In this document: in pieces, positions 46,752-54,514 of the stretch
Layout of the letters: each line of letters opens with the position of its first letter
Position numbering within the stretch: position 1 is the first letter of the stretch
NCBI GenBank assembly: GCA_025363575.1
Contig: JANYDM010000148.1
Coordinates: 1 to 54,514 of the forward strand
Direction of reading: 5' to 3'
DNA: 54,514 nucleotides
From: Betaproteobacteria bacterium
Lineage (GTDB): Bacteria; Pseudomonadota; Gammaproteobacteria; Burkholderiales; SG8-41
Translations under genes and position numbers: made by a program
Notes under the pieces: model-generated
Told to the model about the DNA's origin: nothing
Database searches by the model: none
The model's input: the letters and a program-made list of their open reading frames with translations, nothing else

Positions 46752-47375
46752 ATGCGCACGGTCCTGGTGGTCAATCCCAAAGGCGGCTGCGGCAAAACGA
46801 CATTATCGACCAACCTCGCCGGGGCCCTGGCCAGCCGCGGCGATAGCGTAGTACTGTGGGACCTTGACCGCCAGAAATCATCGCTCGAGTGGCTTGCCTT
46901 GCGCACACCCGATTTGCCGCTCATCGACAGCCTGGACGGAAAAGAAGAACCCTCTGGCAGGGAAAAGCGCAAGCACGACTGGCTTATCATGGATACGCCG
47001 GCCGGCCTCCACGGAAAAAACCTCGAGCGCGCAATCAGGCCGGTCGATAAGGTAATCATGCCGATACAGCCGTCGCTGTTCGACATGGCGGCTACGCGCA
47101 CTTTCGTCGCCGCGCTGCATGACGAGGAATTCCTGCGCAAAGGCAGAAACTTTCTTGGCATCGTCGGCATGCGCGTCGATGCGCGAACCAAGGCGGCGGC
47201 GACGCTCGAAGCCTTTCTCAAGCAATTCGATCTGCCGGTGCTGACTTACTTGCGCGATGCGCAGGTCTATCCTAATGCCGCCTTCCAGGGTAAATCGATT
47301 TTCGACTTGCCGGGCTATCTGAATGAACGGGATATCGCCGATTGGAAGCCGCTGTTGAAGTGGTTGAATAAATAG
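46752..47375 (+). CDS. ParA/MinD-family ATPase
   Basis: This 207-residue deviant-Walker ATPase has KGGCGKTTLSTNLA (10-23), with the signature lysine at 10, VLWDLDRQKSS (54-64) and WLIMDTPAG. It is short and has no N-terminal HTH, unlike plasmid ParA of type Ia. It follows scpB by 12 bp and is probably in the same operon. No parB or parS-like gene follows, so it is an orphan positioning ATPase; its cargo is unknown. Confidence 0.92.
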   Translation: MRTVLVVNPKGGCGKTTLSTNLAGALASRGDSVVLWDLDRQKSSLEWLALRTPDLPLIDSLDGKEEPSGREKRKHDWLIMDTPAGLHGKNLERAIRPVDKVIMPIQPSLFDMAATRTFVAALHDEEFLRKGRNFLGIVGMRVDARTKAAATLEAFLKQFDLPVLTYLRDAQVYPNAAFQGKSIFDLPGYLNERDIADWKPLLKWLNK

Positions 47376-47424
47376 GCGCGATGCGGGCGCCCGCGTGCGC
47401 ATTTCTGCGCGGCGATGGAATAAA

Positions 47425-47661
47425 TCAGTGCGAGCCGGGCGCGATGATCTGGATCTGGTCGCGATTGACGTTGATGAAAGGTGCGGTGAAGACCTGGCGC
47501 CCGACGACCTCCCAGACTTCGGCATCGGTTACGGCGATGAATCCTTTGGCTTCGGCCATATAGTCCGTCACTCGCGCACCGGGCAGCAGATCGATATTGC
47601 CTTTGATGCGATACGTGCCGGTCAGTATAGTCACGCGGGTCTTGTTTTCATCGACAGCCAT
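47425..47661 (-). CDS. small conserved protein (DUF6812-like)
   Basis: The 78-residue cytoplasmic protein is mostly beta-strand in pattern. The order VTILTGTYRIKGNIDLLPGA then RVTDYMAEAKGFIAVTDAEV then INVNRDQIQII resembles a small family seen as DUF6812. ATG 47659-47661 is chosen because AAGGAG lies nine bases upstream; the longer frame adds 25 unconserved residues. It is convergent with the ParA gene. Function unknown. Confidence 0.7.
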   Translation of the reverse strand: MAVDENKTRVTILTGTYRIKGNIDLLPGARVTDYMAEAKGFIAVTDAEVWEVVGRQVFTAPFINVNRDQIQIIAPGSH

Positions 47662-47748
47662 CGTTGACGCTCCTTCTGGTTGCGTTGCTGCTGTTTTTAT
47701 AGCCTCGATTCTGCACCCGGGGCGTCCGCCGTTCAAGCGGCAACGGTG

Positions 47749-48135
47749 CTAATTGAGGTCGATCGCGTATTTCTTCAGCTCCGCCAGCGGCGCGAATTCG
47801 AGCATGGTTTCGTGCGTGGCCGACAGCACCAGTTGCGGCGCGATGCCTGCCCGCAGTGCTTCCACCCAGCGTGCCGCGCACAGGCACCAGCGATCGCCGG
47901 GTTGCAGGCCCTGGAAGCCGAACTCGGGATGGGGCGTACTCAGGTCGTTGCCGCGCGCCGCGCTGAACTCGAGAAATTCGCGCGTAACGCGCACGCACAC
48001 GACGTGCGCGCCGATGTCTTCATCGTTCGTATTGCAGCAACCGTCGCGGAAAAAACCGGTCAGGGGACGCTCGCTGCAGGTCTGCAGCGGGCCGCCCAGC
48101 ACGTTTTTCGGAATGTTATCGGAGTCTCTTTGCAT
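47749..48135 (-). CDS. DUF2237 family protein
   Basis: This 128-residue protein matches DUF2237. The family marks are NVLGGPLQTCSERPLTGFFR, DGCCNTNDEDIGAHVVCV, REFLEFSAARGNDLSTPHPE and GLQPGDRWCLCAARW. Five or more conserved cysteines suggest metal binding or redox activity, but the function is not known. Its start lies 20 bp beyond the stop of cbbO, on the same strand. Confidence 0.88.
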   Translation of the reverse strand: MQRDSDNIPKNVLGGPLQTCSERPLTGFFRDGCCNTNDEDIGAHVVCVRVTREFLEFSAARGNDLSTPHPEFGFQGLQPGDRWCLCAARWVEALRAGIAPQLVLSATHETMLEFAPLAELKKYAIDLN

Positions 48136-48155
48136 GACATGTATTGCCTGCGTCG

Positions 48156-50291
48156 TTACGTGGTCAAGCGGCGATAGACGTCGGCAACCTTGAGCGGCAG
48201 CCGCGCGACGTCCTCAATCACCGTGTAGTTTACCGCACCGTACATGCGCGGCAGATAGTCGCGCGCTTCGCGGTCTATGGTGAGGCAAAACGGATGTATG
48301 CCGCCGCGATGAGCTTCCATCAGCGCCTGGCGCGTGTCCTCGATTCCGTACTCGCCGCGGTAATTGTCGCTGTAGTCGTCGGGCTTGCCGTCCGACAAGG
48401 TAATCAGCAGCTTCGTGCGCGCGTCGACACCGTTGAGCAGTGCGGTCAGATGCCTGATGGCGACTCCCATGCGCGTATAGTCCTGCGGGGCGATGCCGGC
48501 GATGCGGCGGCGCACGGCCTCGTCGTAACGGTCATCGAAGCGCTTGATACGGAAAATCTCGCAGCGCTTGCGCGTGATGCCGGAAAACCCGTAGATCGCG
48601 TAGCGGTCGCCCAAAACTTCAAGCGCCTCGCACAGCATAACCAGGGCTTCCCGTTCGGCGTCGTTGATCCAGCCTTTGGTCGAGCCGCTCATGTCGACCA
48701 TGAACATCACCGCAATGTCGCGCTCTGTTTTCCGGCGACGCTGAAACAACTGCGCGGGCAGCTCCATCCCGCAGCGCATGTCGGAGAATGCATTGATTAC
48801 CGCGTCGAGGTCGATGTCGTCACCGCGTTGCTGGCGCTTGAGCCACCTGTCTTCACCGCGCAACATCTCGAACGTGCGGCGCAACTGGCGGACTTGCAGG
48901 GCATAGCGGCTGAGCGTTGAACGGATGAAGGCAGGATCCCCGGGCTCGATGTCGACTTCGCGCAACACGCACCATTTCTTGCGGTAATGGCGGCGCTGAT
49001 AATCCCATTCATTGTAAAAGATGGCGCCTGCCTCGCTCGAGGATTCATGCTGGGCCGCGGCCGCGGCTGCGCCGTCATCCGTCTCGCTGCTGTCAAGGCG
49101 TGGCGCGTCTGCGGCGGGCACCAGATATTCGTCAGGTATCGTGCCGAGATCCTGCGCGATCGATTGCAGCAAATCAGTGACGTGGCCGGGGGTTTTTACC
49201 GTTGAACCATCGAGCGTAAGTTCCATGCGCTCGCCGCTCTGCGCCTGCGCGGATTCGATGACCGCATAGCGCGGCGCATCCGCGTTCCCTGAGGGCTGCG
49301 GCGTGCCGGGATTCTCGGCGAGCAAGCGCGCAAGCTCGGCCTGAAGATCTTTCTTTTCGCGCGCGATACGCGATGAGCGCACCGCTTGTGCAATATCGGC
49401 GCGCAAAGTGCCCATATAACTCAATCGCGTCGGTGCGAAGCGCCCATACAGGTCGCGCACAAGCGCGAGGCTATCCGCCGCGGTGGCGCCCGGATCGCTC
49501 AAGCGTCCGCATTCCGCAGGCGCGTCACTGTTGTCGCGCAAAGTCGCGAGATCGCGGGCCAGTCCCGGCAATTCGCGGGCAATGATGGCGTCAATGCGGG
49601 TCGTTTCAAAATAGTGATACAACGCCAGCGCGTGGGCCGGATCGGCATAGTTGGCGAGTTTTTCCAGGGGATCGACGTTGAAAGTTCCGTAGCGCGCCTG
49701 CGCCCATAAGTGCGTCGCCATAGCCTTGTAGAGAAGAAAATTCCGTTCGCTCAAAGCGTGCGCGGAGATGCGCGCGGGCAAGTGCAGCACTTCCGTATCG
49801 GTATACGCCTCGTGGCTGGCTTCGAGCTTGAGCGGACGGCCGGCCAGCCCGCAGATGAACAGGGAAAGCACGTTGCTCGCATCGTCAAACGCGACCGCCT
49901 GCGCATTGTGGCGCGACGCGCGCACGAATGCGTCTGCATCCTTGAGCTCCGCGCTGCCGCGATAGAGACCTTCGCCGTCAAAGGCGTCCACCGCGTTGAT
50001 GATCCACGCTTCCGCTGTAATAGCATCGATCCCTGGCAATACGTCGGGAGCCAGCGCCGCGAACTGGTAGGCGAGCTCGCCGCTGGTGCGCGCGATTACT
50101 TTGACCCAGTGCAACGCAAATTCCTGCATCGCGCGTGGCAGTGGCGCGAGCTGCTGCGCAAGGGGCTGTGCCGTGCGCCGCGAAGACAGGACCGGATTGA
50201 GCGAGTCGTCGAGCTGCCGTTCCAGCTCGCCGGCCGTCAACCGCGCTGCAGAAGCATCGACGGGATCAGAATATTGAATGCGCGAGCTCAT
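48156..50291 (-). CDS. cbbO: CbbO/NorD-like von Willebrand A protein
   Basis: This 711-residue soluble protein has a C-terminal von Willebrand A domain. Its metal-ion-dependent adhesion site is MVDMSGSTKGW near residue 530, with the later LSDGKPDDYSD. CbbO/NorD proteins pair with a CbbQ/NorQ AAA+ ATPase; the CbbQO complex removes inhibitors from RuBisCO, and NorQD matures nitric oxide reductase. No cbbLS, cbbM or norCB is in the window, so the client is uncertain. The size and the autotrophic sulfur context favour CbbO. It overlaps cbbQ by 26 bp. Confidence 0.82.
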   Translation of the reverse strand: MSSRIQYSDPVDASAARLTAGELERQLDDSLNPVLSSRRTAQPLAQQLAPLPRAMQEFALHWVKVIARTSGELAYQFAALAPDVLPGIDAITAEAWIINAVDAFDGEGLYRGSAELKDADAFVRASRHNAQAVAFDDASNVLSLFICGLAGRPLKLEASHEAYTDTEVLHLPARISAHALSERNFLLYKAMATHLWAQARYGTFNVDPLEKLANYADPAHALALYHYFETTRIDAIIARELPGLARDLATLRDNSDAPAECGRLSDPGATAADSLALVRDLYGRFAPTRLSYMGTLRADIAQAVRSSRIAREKKDLQAELARLLAENPGTPQPSGNADAPRYAVIESAQAQSGERMELTLDGSTVKTPGHVTDLLQSIAQDLGTIPDEYLVPAADAPRLDSSETDDGAAAAAAQHESSSEAGAIFYNEWDYQRRHYRKKWCVLREVDIEPGDPAFIRSTLSRYALQVRQLRRTFEMLRGEDRWLKRQQRGDDIDLDAVINAFSDMRCGMELPAQLFQRRRKTERDIAVMFMVDMSGSTKGWINDAEREALVMLCEALEVLGDRYAIYGFSGITRKRCEIFRIKRFDDRYDEAVRRRIAGIAPQDYTRMGVAIRHLTALLNGVDARTKLLITLSDGKPDDYSDNYRGEYGIEDTRQALMEAHRGGIHPFCLTIDREARDYLPRMYGAVNYTVIEDVARLPLKVADVYRRLTT

Positions 50292-51108
50292 TGATCGCGC
50301 GAAGCATGTCCGGATCGTCGGTCAGCGCCTCGGCGACGGCGCCGGTGCAGGCGTCGCGCTGCGAAATGCCGCGGACCATCAGTTTGCCCGCATGTATCAG
50401 AAGTCGCGTCGATGCGCCTTCGTCGAGGCCGTTGCCTTTGAGATTGCGCGTCATCCCGGCCAGTCGTATGAGTTGATCGGCGATTTCCGGCGCGATGCCG
50501 GTTTCGGCGATGATGATTTTTTTCTCGAGCGCGGCCTGCGGGTAGCTGAATTCTATGGCGACGAAGCGCTGGCGCGTGCTTTGCTTCAATTCCTTCAGCA
50601 CGTTCTGATAACCGGGGTTGTACGACATCGCGAGCACGAATTCCTGCGGTGCATGCAGCAGTTCGCCGTGTTTTTCCATCGGCAGCATGCGCCGGTCGTC
50701 GGCGAGCGGGTGGATCACGACGGTCGTGTCCTTGCGCGCCTCGACGATCTCGTCGAGATAGCAGATACCACCACAGCGCACGGCCTGCGCCAGCGGCCCG
50801 TCGACCCACACGGTTTCGTTATTGGTAATGAGGTAGCGGCCGACAAGATCGGCGGCGGTCAGGTCATCGTGACACGCGACAGTAATGAGCGGCCGCTTCA
50901 GCCGCCACGCCATGTATTCCATGAACCGCGTTTTGCCGCACCCGGTGGGGCCTTTCAGCAGCACGGGGATTTGCGTCGCATAGGCGGCTTCGAACAGGGC
51001 GACCTCGCTACCTATTGCTTCGTAGTACGGCTCGCGCTCAATGATGCGCGCGGTCTCCGCGCTCTCGCCGCGCAGCGCGGCGATTTTGCCTTGGGATGGT
51101 TTACTCAT
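50266..51108 (-). CDS. cbbQ: CbbQ/NorQ-like AAA+ ATPase
   Basis: This 280-residue MoxR-type AAA+ motor has Walker A GPTGCGKT (53-60), Walker B CYLDEIVEA (116-124), sensor AMSYNPGYQ and the arginine-rich segment STRQRFVAIEF. It is the motor of the CbbQO RuBisCO-activase pair; the close relative NorQ acts on nitric oxide reductase. ATG 51106-51108 (MSKPSQGK) is preferred to the longer TTG-started frame. It precedes cbbO with overlap, and the phosphoesterase gene ends 16 bp upstream. Confidence 0.85.
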   Translation of the reverse strand: MSKPSQGKIAALRGESAETARIIEREPYYEAIGSEVALFEAAYATQIPVLLKGPTGCGKTRFMEYMAWRLKRPLITVACHDDLTAADLVGRYLITNNETVWVDGPLAQAVRCGGICYLDEIVEARKDTTVVIHPLADDRRMLPMEKHGELLHAPQEFVLAMSYNPGYQNVLKELKQSTRQRFVAIEFSYPQAALEKKIIIAETGIAPEIADQLIRLAGMTRNLKGNGLDEGASTRLLIHAGKLMVRGISQRDACTGAVAEALTDDPDMLRAINELAHSIF

Positions 51109-51124
51109 CGATATGGTCGATACG

Positions 51125-51637
51125 TTAAACGGGAACCGGGCGAATCTCAAATTCAAGAGTATTCAAGTTGCCCAATACGTAGGTCGCTGGTGCGCTGATG
51201 CCTGCTACCGTGCCAGGATCGATGCGCAGCGTTTCCGCGCCGTTAATGTTGCGAATGCGCTCGATCGCGGCGCAATGCTCGTGGCCGTTGCAAACGAGAT
51301 CGAAGTCGCCGGTGAGCGCCATGGCCCGGGCGTAGTGGGGATAGTGCACCATGAAAATTCTGCGGCCGCCAAGGGTCAGCGTGGCATCCTGGCCATAGTA
51401 GTGAATACGCTGCGGATGTTTTTCAGCAAACTTCCACAGATGGTAGAGGTCGCCCGTATTGTTGCCATGAATCAGATGAAGCGGCAATTCAAAGCCGACG
51501 ATCGCGTGCAGGGTCGACGGGGCGATCAGGTCGCCGCAGTGCAGTATCGCTTCAGCGCCGAGCGACTTGGCCTCCCTGACGGCCGCGGCGAGCGGTTCTC
51601 GATGGTCGTGGCTGTCGGAGACGATGCAGATTTTCAA
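51125..51637 (-). CDS. YfcE/MJ0936-type metallophosphoesterase
   Basis: This 170-residue calcineurin-like phosphoesterase has metal ligands in CIVSDSHDH (Asp8, His10), HCGDLI, HGNNTGD, MVHYPH and CNGHEHCAAI. The two-metal YfcE/MJ0936 subgroup hydrolyses phosphodiesters in vitro, with unknown natural substrate. It starts at TTG. It is the first gene of a minus-strand run with cbbQ and cbbO, 16 bp apart from cbbQ, which may mean co-transcription rather than shared function. Confidence 0.88.
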   Translation of the reverse strand: MKICIVSDSHDHREPLAAAVREAKSLGAEAILHCGDLIAPSTLHAIVGFELPLHLIHGNNTGDLYHLWKFAEKHPQRIHYYGQDATLTLGGRRIFMVHYPHYARAMALTGDFDLVCNGHEHCAAIERIRNINGAETLRIDPGTVAGISAPATYVLGNLNTLEFEIRPVPV

Positions 51638-51929
51638 AGGCGTGCTTTCGCGATCTTTCGCCCGCTAGTTTCTCATAAATATCGCCGGCCCATGGATGTG
51701 ACCGCCGCACTGGCGGTGCTGTGCTGCAGACGGGCGGGCATGGCCCGCTATCCAAAAATGTTTTTATGGCCGCATAACCATTTTCGCGTGCCGGTCTCTC
51801 GGGCGACGGCTAAAATCCTGCGGTCAGCAGCGAAACCCATCGCAGTGCTTAAGGCGCTGGGCATGCTGCCAGCGGTCTTTTGCTGCGCAATGCGCCCGTG
51901 CAGCGGCCGAGATTCAACCTGGGGGAACG

Positions 51930-52769
51930 ATGTTCGCAAACAATCCATTCGCCGCGCTAAACGATTTCCTTTCGCCGGCCGTGATGCAGACGTATGTCGT
52001 GATCATGATCCTGCTGGTCGGAGCGGGCACGCTGTTTGACGTTATTCACAAGGGCAGCGCCAGATATTTCTTTGCCAGCTGGCGCAAATCGAAAACCAGG
52101 GCCGTAAAAGAAGTCGGCGGCAGCGAGCTGGTATCGATCGCCGTGCAGACCGCCGTCGTCGATGTCCTGACCTCCGGCGAATTCTGCAACCAGCGCCGCC
52201 GCGTGGCGCATTTGCTGACGATGTACGGATTCATCCTTTACCTGGTGACCACCATCACGATGGTCTTCTGCTATCCGGCGGCCGCTGCGCAAACGCCTGC
52301 TCTGGTGCCGCAGCTGTGGTGGCTCGGCGGACTCATGGTCTGCCTCGGCGGATACTGGTTTTGGTTTTTCATTCGCGTTGATGTGGCGGCCGAGGGTCGC
52401 TCGCCGTTCCGGCTGATGCGCGCTGACCTTTTCATTTTGTCGCTGCTTGCGAGCGTGACGCTGGGACTGATCTGGGCGTACCTGCAGGCAGGCGGCAGCC
52501 CATGGGCCAGAATAATTTTCAGTCTTTACATCATCACGACCACGGTATTGTTCGCCGGCGTTCCGTGGTCGAAGTTCGCGCACATGTTTTTCAAGCCCGC
52601 CGCGGCCTTTGAGAAACGAATGTCCGAGGCGAACGGTACAGTCGAGAATCTGCCGACGCTCTCCCGTGACGATCCCGAACAACGGAAAAGTCACTCGATG
52701 GAACTGTTGCGGGACGCTCCGATGGACATGGGACTTGGCATCAAGCGCGAAGCCCCGCGTCACTACTAA
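51930..52769 (+). CDS. aprM: AprM, membrane anchor of adenylylsulfate reductase
   Basis: This 279-residue membrane protein has about five helices (near 18-38, 92-114, 129-150, 166-187, 192-213). Histidines in RRRVAHLLTMYG and WSKFAHMFFKP could ligate a b haem, as in the related HdrE/DsrM-type subunits. It is followed by aprB and aprA, the order aprMBA typical of sulfur-oxidising bacteria; sulfate reducers use Qmo genes instead. It should pass electrons from APS reductase, run oxidatively, to quinones. GGGGGAACG precedes the start. Confidence 0.92.
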   Translation: MFANNPFAALNDFLSPAVMQTYVVIMILLVGAGTLFDVIHKGSARYFFASWRKSKTRAVKEVGGSELVSIAVQTAVVDVLTSGEFCNQRRRVAHLLTMYGFILYLVTTITMVFCYPAAAAQTPALVPQLWWLGGLMVCLGGYWFWFFIRVDVAAEGRSPFRLMRADLFILSLLASVTLGLIWAYLQAGGSPWARIIFSLYIITTTVLFAGVPWSKFAHMFFKPAAAFEKRMSEANGTVENLPTLSRDDPEQRKSHSMELLRDAPMDMGLGIKREAPRHY

Positions 52770-52814
52770 AAAACACCTGGCAAGTTCTAGCGAAACACAT
52801 CAAGGAGCCGACTT

Positions 52815-53294
52815 ATGCCTACCTTCGTTTATATGACCAGGTGCGACGGATGCGGACATTGCGTCGATATCTGTCCGTCCGACATCATGCATATCGATAA
52901 GACCTATCGCCGTGCCTACAACATCGAGCCCAACATGTGCTGGGAGTGCTATTCCTGCGTAAAAGCCTGTCCGCAGAATGCGATCGATGTGCGCGGATAT
53001 GCCGACTTTGCTCCGCTCGGGCACAGCGTGCGTGTGCAGCGCGATGAACAGAAAGGCACGATCGCCTGGAAGATCAAATTCCGCAACGGTACGGAAAAAA
53101 ACTTCCTTTCGCCCATTACCACGAAGCCGTGGGGGACGGCGATCCCGAAACTCGCGGATGTTCCCGGGCCCACGCAGGAAATGCGCGACAGTGAGGTGTT
53201 GTATAGCGAGCCGAAATTTATCCGCATGGATGATGGCGGTTTGCATACGCTCAAGTCCAATGGTCTCAAGATGAAGAAAGGCGTGGCTTACTGA
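52815..53294 (+). CDS. aprB: adenylylsulfate reductase beta subunit
   Basis: This 159-residue ferredoxin-like electron-transfer subunit has two four-cysteine motifs, CDGCGHCVDICPSD and CWECYSCVKACPQN, for two [4Fe-4S] clusters of very different potential. The C-terminal arm after residue 75 wraps the alpha subunit. It relays electrons between the FAD of AprA and the membrane. AAGGAG precedes the start. Its stop overlaps the aprA start by one base (TGATG). Confidence 0.97.
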   Translation: MPTFVYMTRCDGCGHCVDICPSDIMHIDKTYRRAYNIEPNMCWECYSCVKACPQNAIDVRGYADFAPLGHSVRVQRDEQKGTIAWKIKFRNGTEKNFLSPITTKPWGTAIPKLADVPGPTQEMRDSEVLYSEPKFIRMDDGGLHTLKSNGLKMKKGVAY

Positions 53295-54514
53295 TGGCTT
53301 ACGAAACGATCGTCGAAGACGGCATCGATGTTCTGGTCGTCGGTGCAGGCCTTGGCGGCACGGGCGCCGCCTGGGAGGCCAGGTTCTGGGGGCAGGACAA
53401 GAAGATTGTCATTGCCGAGAAGGCCAATATCGATCGCTCCGGTGCGGTCGCCCAGGGCCTGTACGCTATCAACTGCTATATGGGCACCCGCTGGGGCGAG
53501 AATAAGCCGGAGGACCATGTTCGCTACGCCCGTATCGATCTGATGGGGATGGTGCGCGAAGATCTGCTGTTCGATATGGCCCGTCACGTCGACTCCACGG
53601 TGCATCAGTTCGAAGAGTGGGGCCTGCCCATCATGAAGGACCCGAAAACCGGGCGCTATCTGCGTGAAGGCCGATGGCAGATCATGATTCACGGCGAATC
53701 CTACAAGCCCATCGTGGCCGAGGCCGCCAAGAAATCGGCGGACAAGGTCTTCAACCGCATCTGCGTCACTCATCTGCTGATGGATGACAGCAAGGACAAT
53801 AGGGTGGCCGGCGCCGTAGGCTTCAACGTCCGCACCGGCAATTACCACGTCTTCAAGTCCAAGACCGTGATATGCGGCGCGGGCGGCGCCTCCAACATTT
53901 TCAAACCGCGTTCGGTGGGCGAAGGATCCGGCCGCACCTGGTATGCGCCATGGTCGTCTGCATCTGCCTATGGGCTCATGATCAACGCCGGCGCCAAAAT
54001 GACGCAGATGGAAAATCGCATCGTGCTGGCGCGTTTCAAGGACGGTTATGGCCCGGTGGGCGCCTACTTCCTGCACTTGAAGACCTATACGCAAAATTGC
54101 CTGGGCGAGGAGTACGAATCCAAGTGGTTCCCCGAACTGCAGAAAATGGTCGGCAAGGAATATCTCGATCCGGAAGCTTCGCACCTGACCCACCGGCCGA
54201 TCCCGACCTGTCTGCGCAACCATTGCATAATCAGTGAAGTAAATGCCGGCCGCGGCCCTATCCACATGGTGACCATGCAGGCCTTCCAGGATCCTCATCT
54301 GGAAGAAGTCGGTTGGGAAAACTTCCTCGGCATGACCGTCGGCCAGGCGGTTCTGTGGGCCGCGACCGACGTGGATCCCAAGCACGAGAATCCCGAACTC
54401 CCGACATCCGAGCCCTATGTAATGGGTTCCCACGCGACCGGCTCGGGCGCCTGGTGCTCCGGTCCGGAAGACGTTTCTCCCCCCGAGTATTTCTGGGGCT
54501 ACAACCGCATGACG
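53294..54514 (+). CDS. aprA: adenylylsulfate reductase alpha subunit (3' end outside the window)
   Basis: Exactly 407 codons are visible with no stop; the family length is about 620-630, so roughly a third is missing. The N-terminus has the FAD motif VLVVGAGLGGTGAAWEAR (GxGxxG at 17-22). ANIDRSGAVAQGLYAINCYM follows, as does GSHATGSGAWCSG with His380, in the region of the active-site histidine of known AprA. The enzyme converts sulfite and AMP to adenylylsulfate in sulfur oxidisers (the reverse in sulfate reducers). The aprM-B-A order implies the oxidative direction. sat, to release sulfate and ATP, may lie beyond. Confidence 0.96.
   Translation, partial: MAYETIVEDGIDVLVVGAGLGGTGAAWEARFWGQDKKIVIAEKANIDRSGAVAQGLYAINCYMGTRWGENKPEDHVRYARIDLMGMVREDLLFDMARHVDSTVHQFEEWGLPIMKDPKTGRYLREGRWQIMIHGESYKPIVAEAAKKSADKVFNRICVTHLLMDDSKDNRVAGAVGFNVRTGNYHVFKSKTVICGAGGASNIFKPRSVGEGSGRTWYAPWSSASAYGLMINAGAKMTQMENRIVLARFKDGYGPVGAYFLHLKTYTQNCLGEEYESKWFPELQKMVGKEYLDPEASHLTHRPIPTCLRNHCIISEVNAGRGPIHMVTMQAFQDPHLEEVGWENFLGMTVGQAVLWAATDVDPKHENPELPTSEPYVMGSHATGSGAWCSGPEDVSPPEYFWGYNRMT

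Noticed and set aside
47376..47424. GC palindrome GCGGGCGCCCGC (47383-47394) between two convergent genes
   Set aside because: Position suits a bidirectional terminator, but there is no U-tract and almost no loop, so it is not claimed.
53288..54433. Long minus-strand open frame of 381 codons opposite aprA
   Set aside because: It is the antisense shadow of aprA, whose motifs are unmistakable; the reverse frame has no recognisable domain.

Overview
The window is GC-rich bacterial chromosome, most likely from a betaproteobacterium that oxidises reduced sulfur. The case rests on gene content and order: surE-pcm-nlpD, alaC-hom-thrC, the PHP/YciO/site-2-protease/trpS/scpAB run, two Bug-type solute receptors, and an aprMBA cluster at the right edge. 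AprM is the membrane partner of adenylylsulfate (APS) reductase in sulfur oxidisers. No rRNA, CRISPR array, transposase or integrase gene is visible.

Left edge (1-1448): the right end of an integrated element. It carries an overlapping toxin-antitoxin pair, one unknown cargo gene, and about 280 bp of structured non-coding DNA with a strong extended -10, two hairpins and a 10-bp direct repeat. It stops at a 3' fragment of a tRNA-Pro(GGG) gene that begins exactly at the anticodon loop. That is the scar expected from tyrosine-recombinase integration into a tRNA gene, so the intact tRNA should lie left of the window.

1519-10468: organic-acid and acyl-CoA metabolism. It holds a Bug receptor, a protein of three fused RidA-like domains, an MFS carrier, a remnant of another Bug gene, a Skp-like chaperone, a nitrilase-family amidase, a CoA-transferase/acyl-CoA dehydrogenase pair and an aspartate-type aminotransferase.

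10598-25534: housekeeping. It holds the surE-pcm-nlpD operon, a GNAT/MoxR/DUF58/transglutaminase operon, an HDAC-family deacetylase, the alanine-homoserine-threonine genes, nadC, and a membrane-anchored glutamate-synthase-like protein.

25589-37617: mixed stress, signalling and sulfur redox. A Tat-exported SoxC/SorA-like molybdoenzyme is joined to a two-haem cytochrome c. Then come clpB with a clear heat-shock promoter, a PAS-PAS-GGDEF-EAL protein, a second Bug receptor, a four-domain rhodanese, and a cytochrome b561 paired with a second molybdenum oxidoreductase that looks like a Tat lipoprotein.

37630-47661: rhlE, an HNH endonuclease, an internally duplicated membrane protein of unknown function, a DUF1223 protein, and the PHP-YciO-S2P-trpS-scpA-scpB-parA block.

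47749-54514: a DUF2237 protein, a phosphoesterase-cbbQ-cbbO run (a RuBisCO-activase-type motor pair with no RuBisCO in view), and aprM-aprB-aprA, with aprA cut by the window end. Together, APS reductase, the two sulfite-oxidase-fold enzymes and the rhodanese suggest sulfite is oxidised both in the cytoplasm (AprMBA) and in the periplasm (the SoxC-like pair). CbbQ/O would fit an autotroph, but carbon fixation itself is not shown here.
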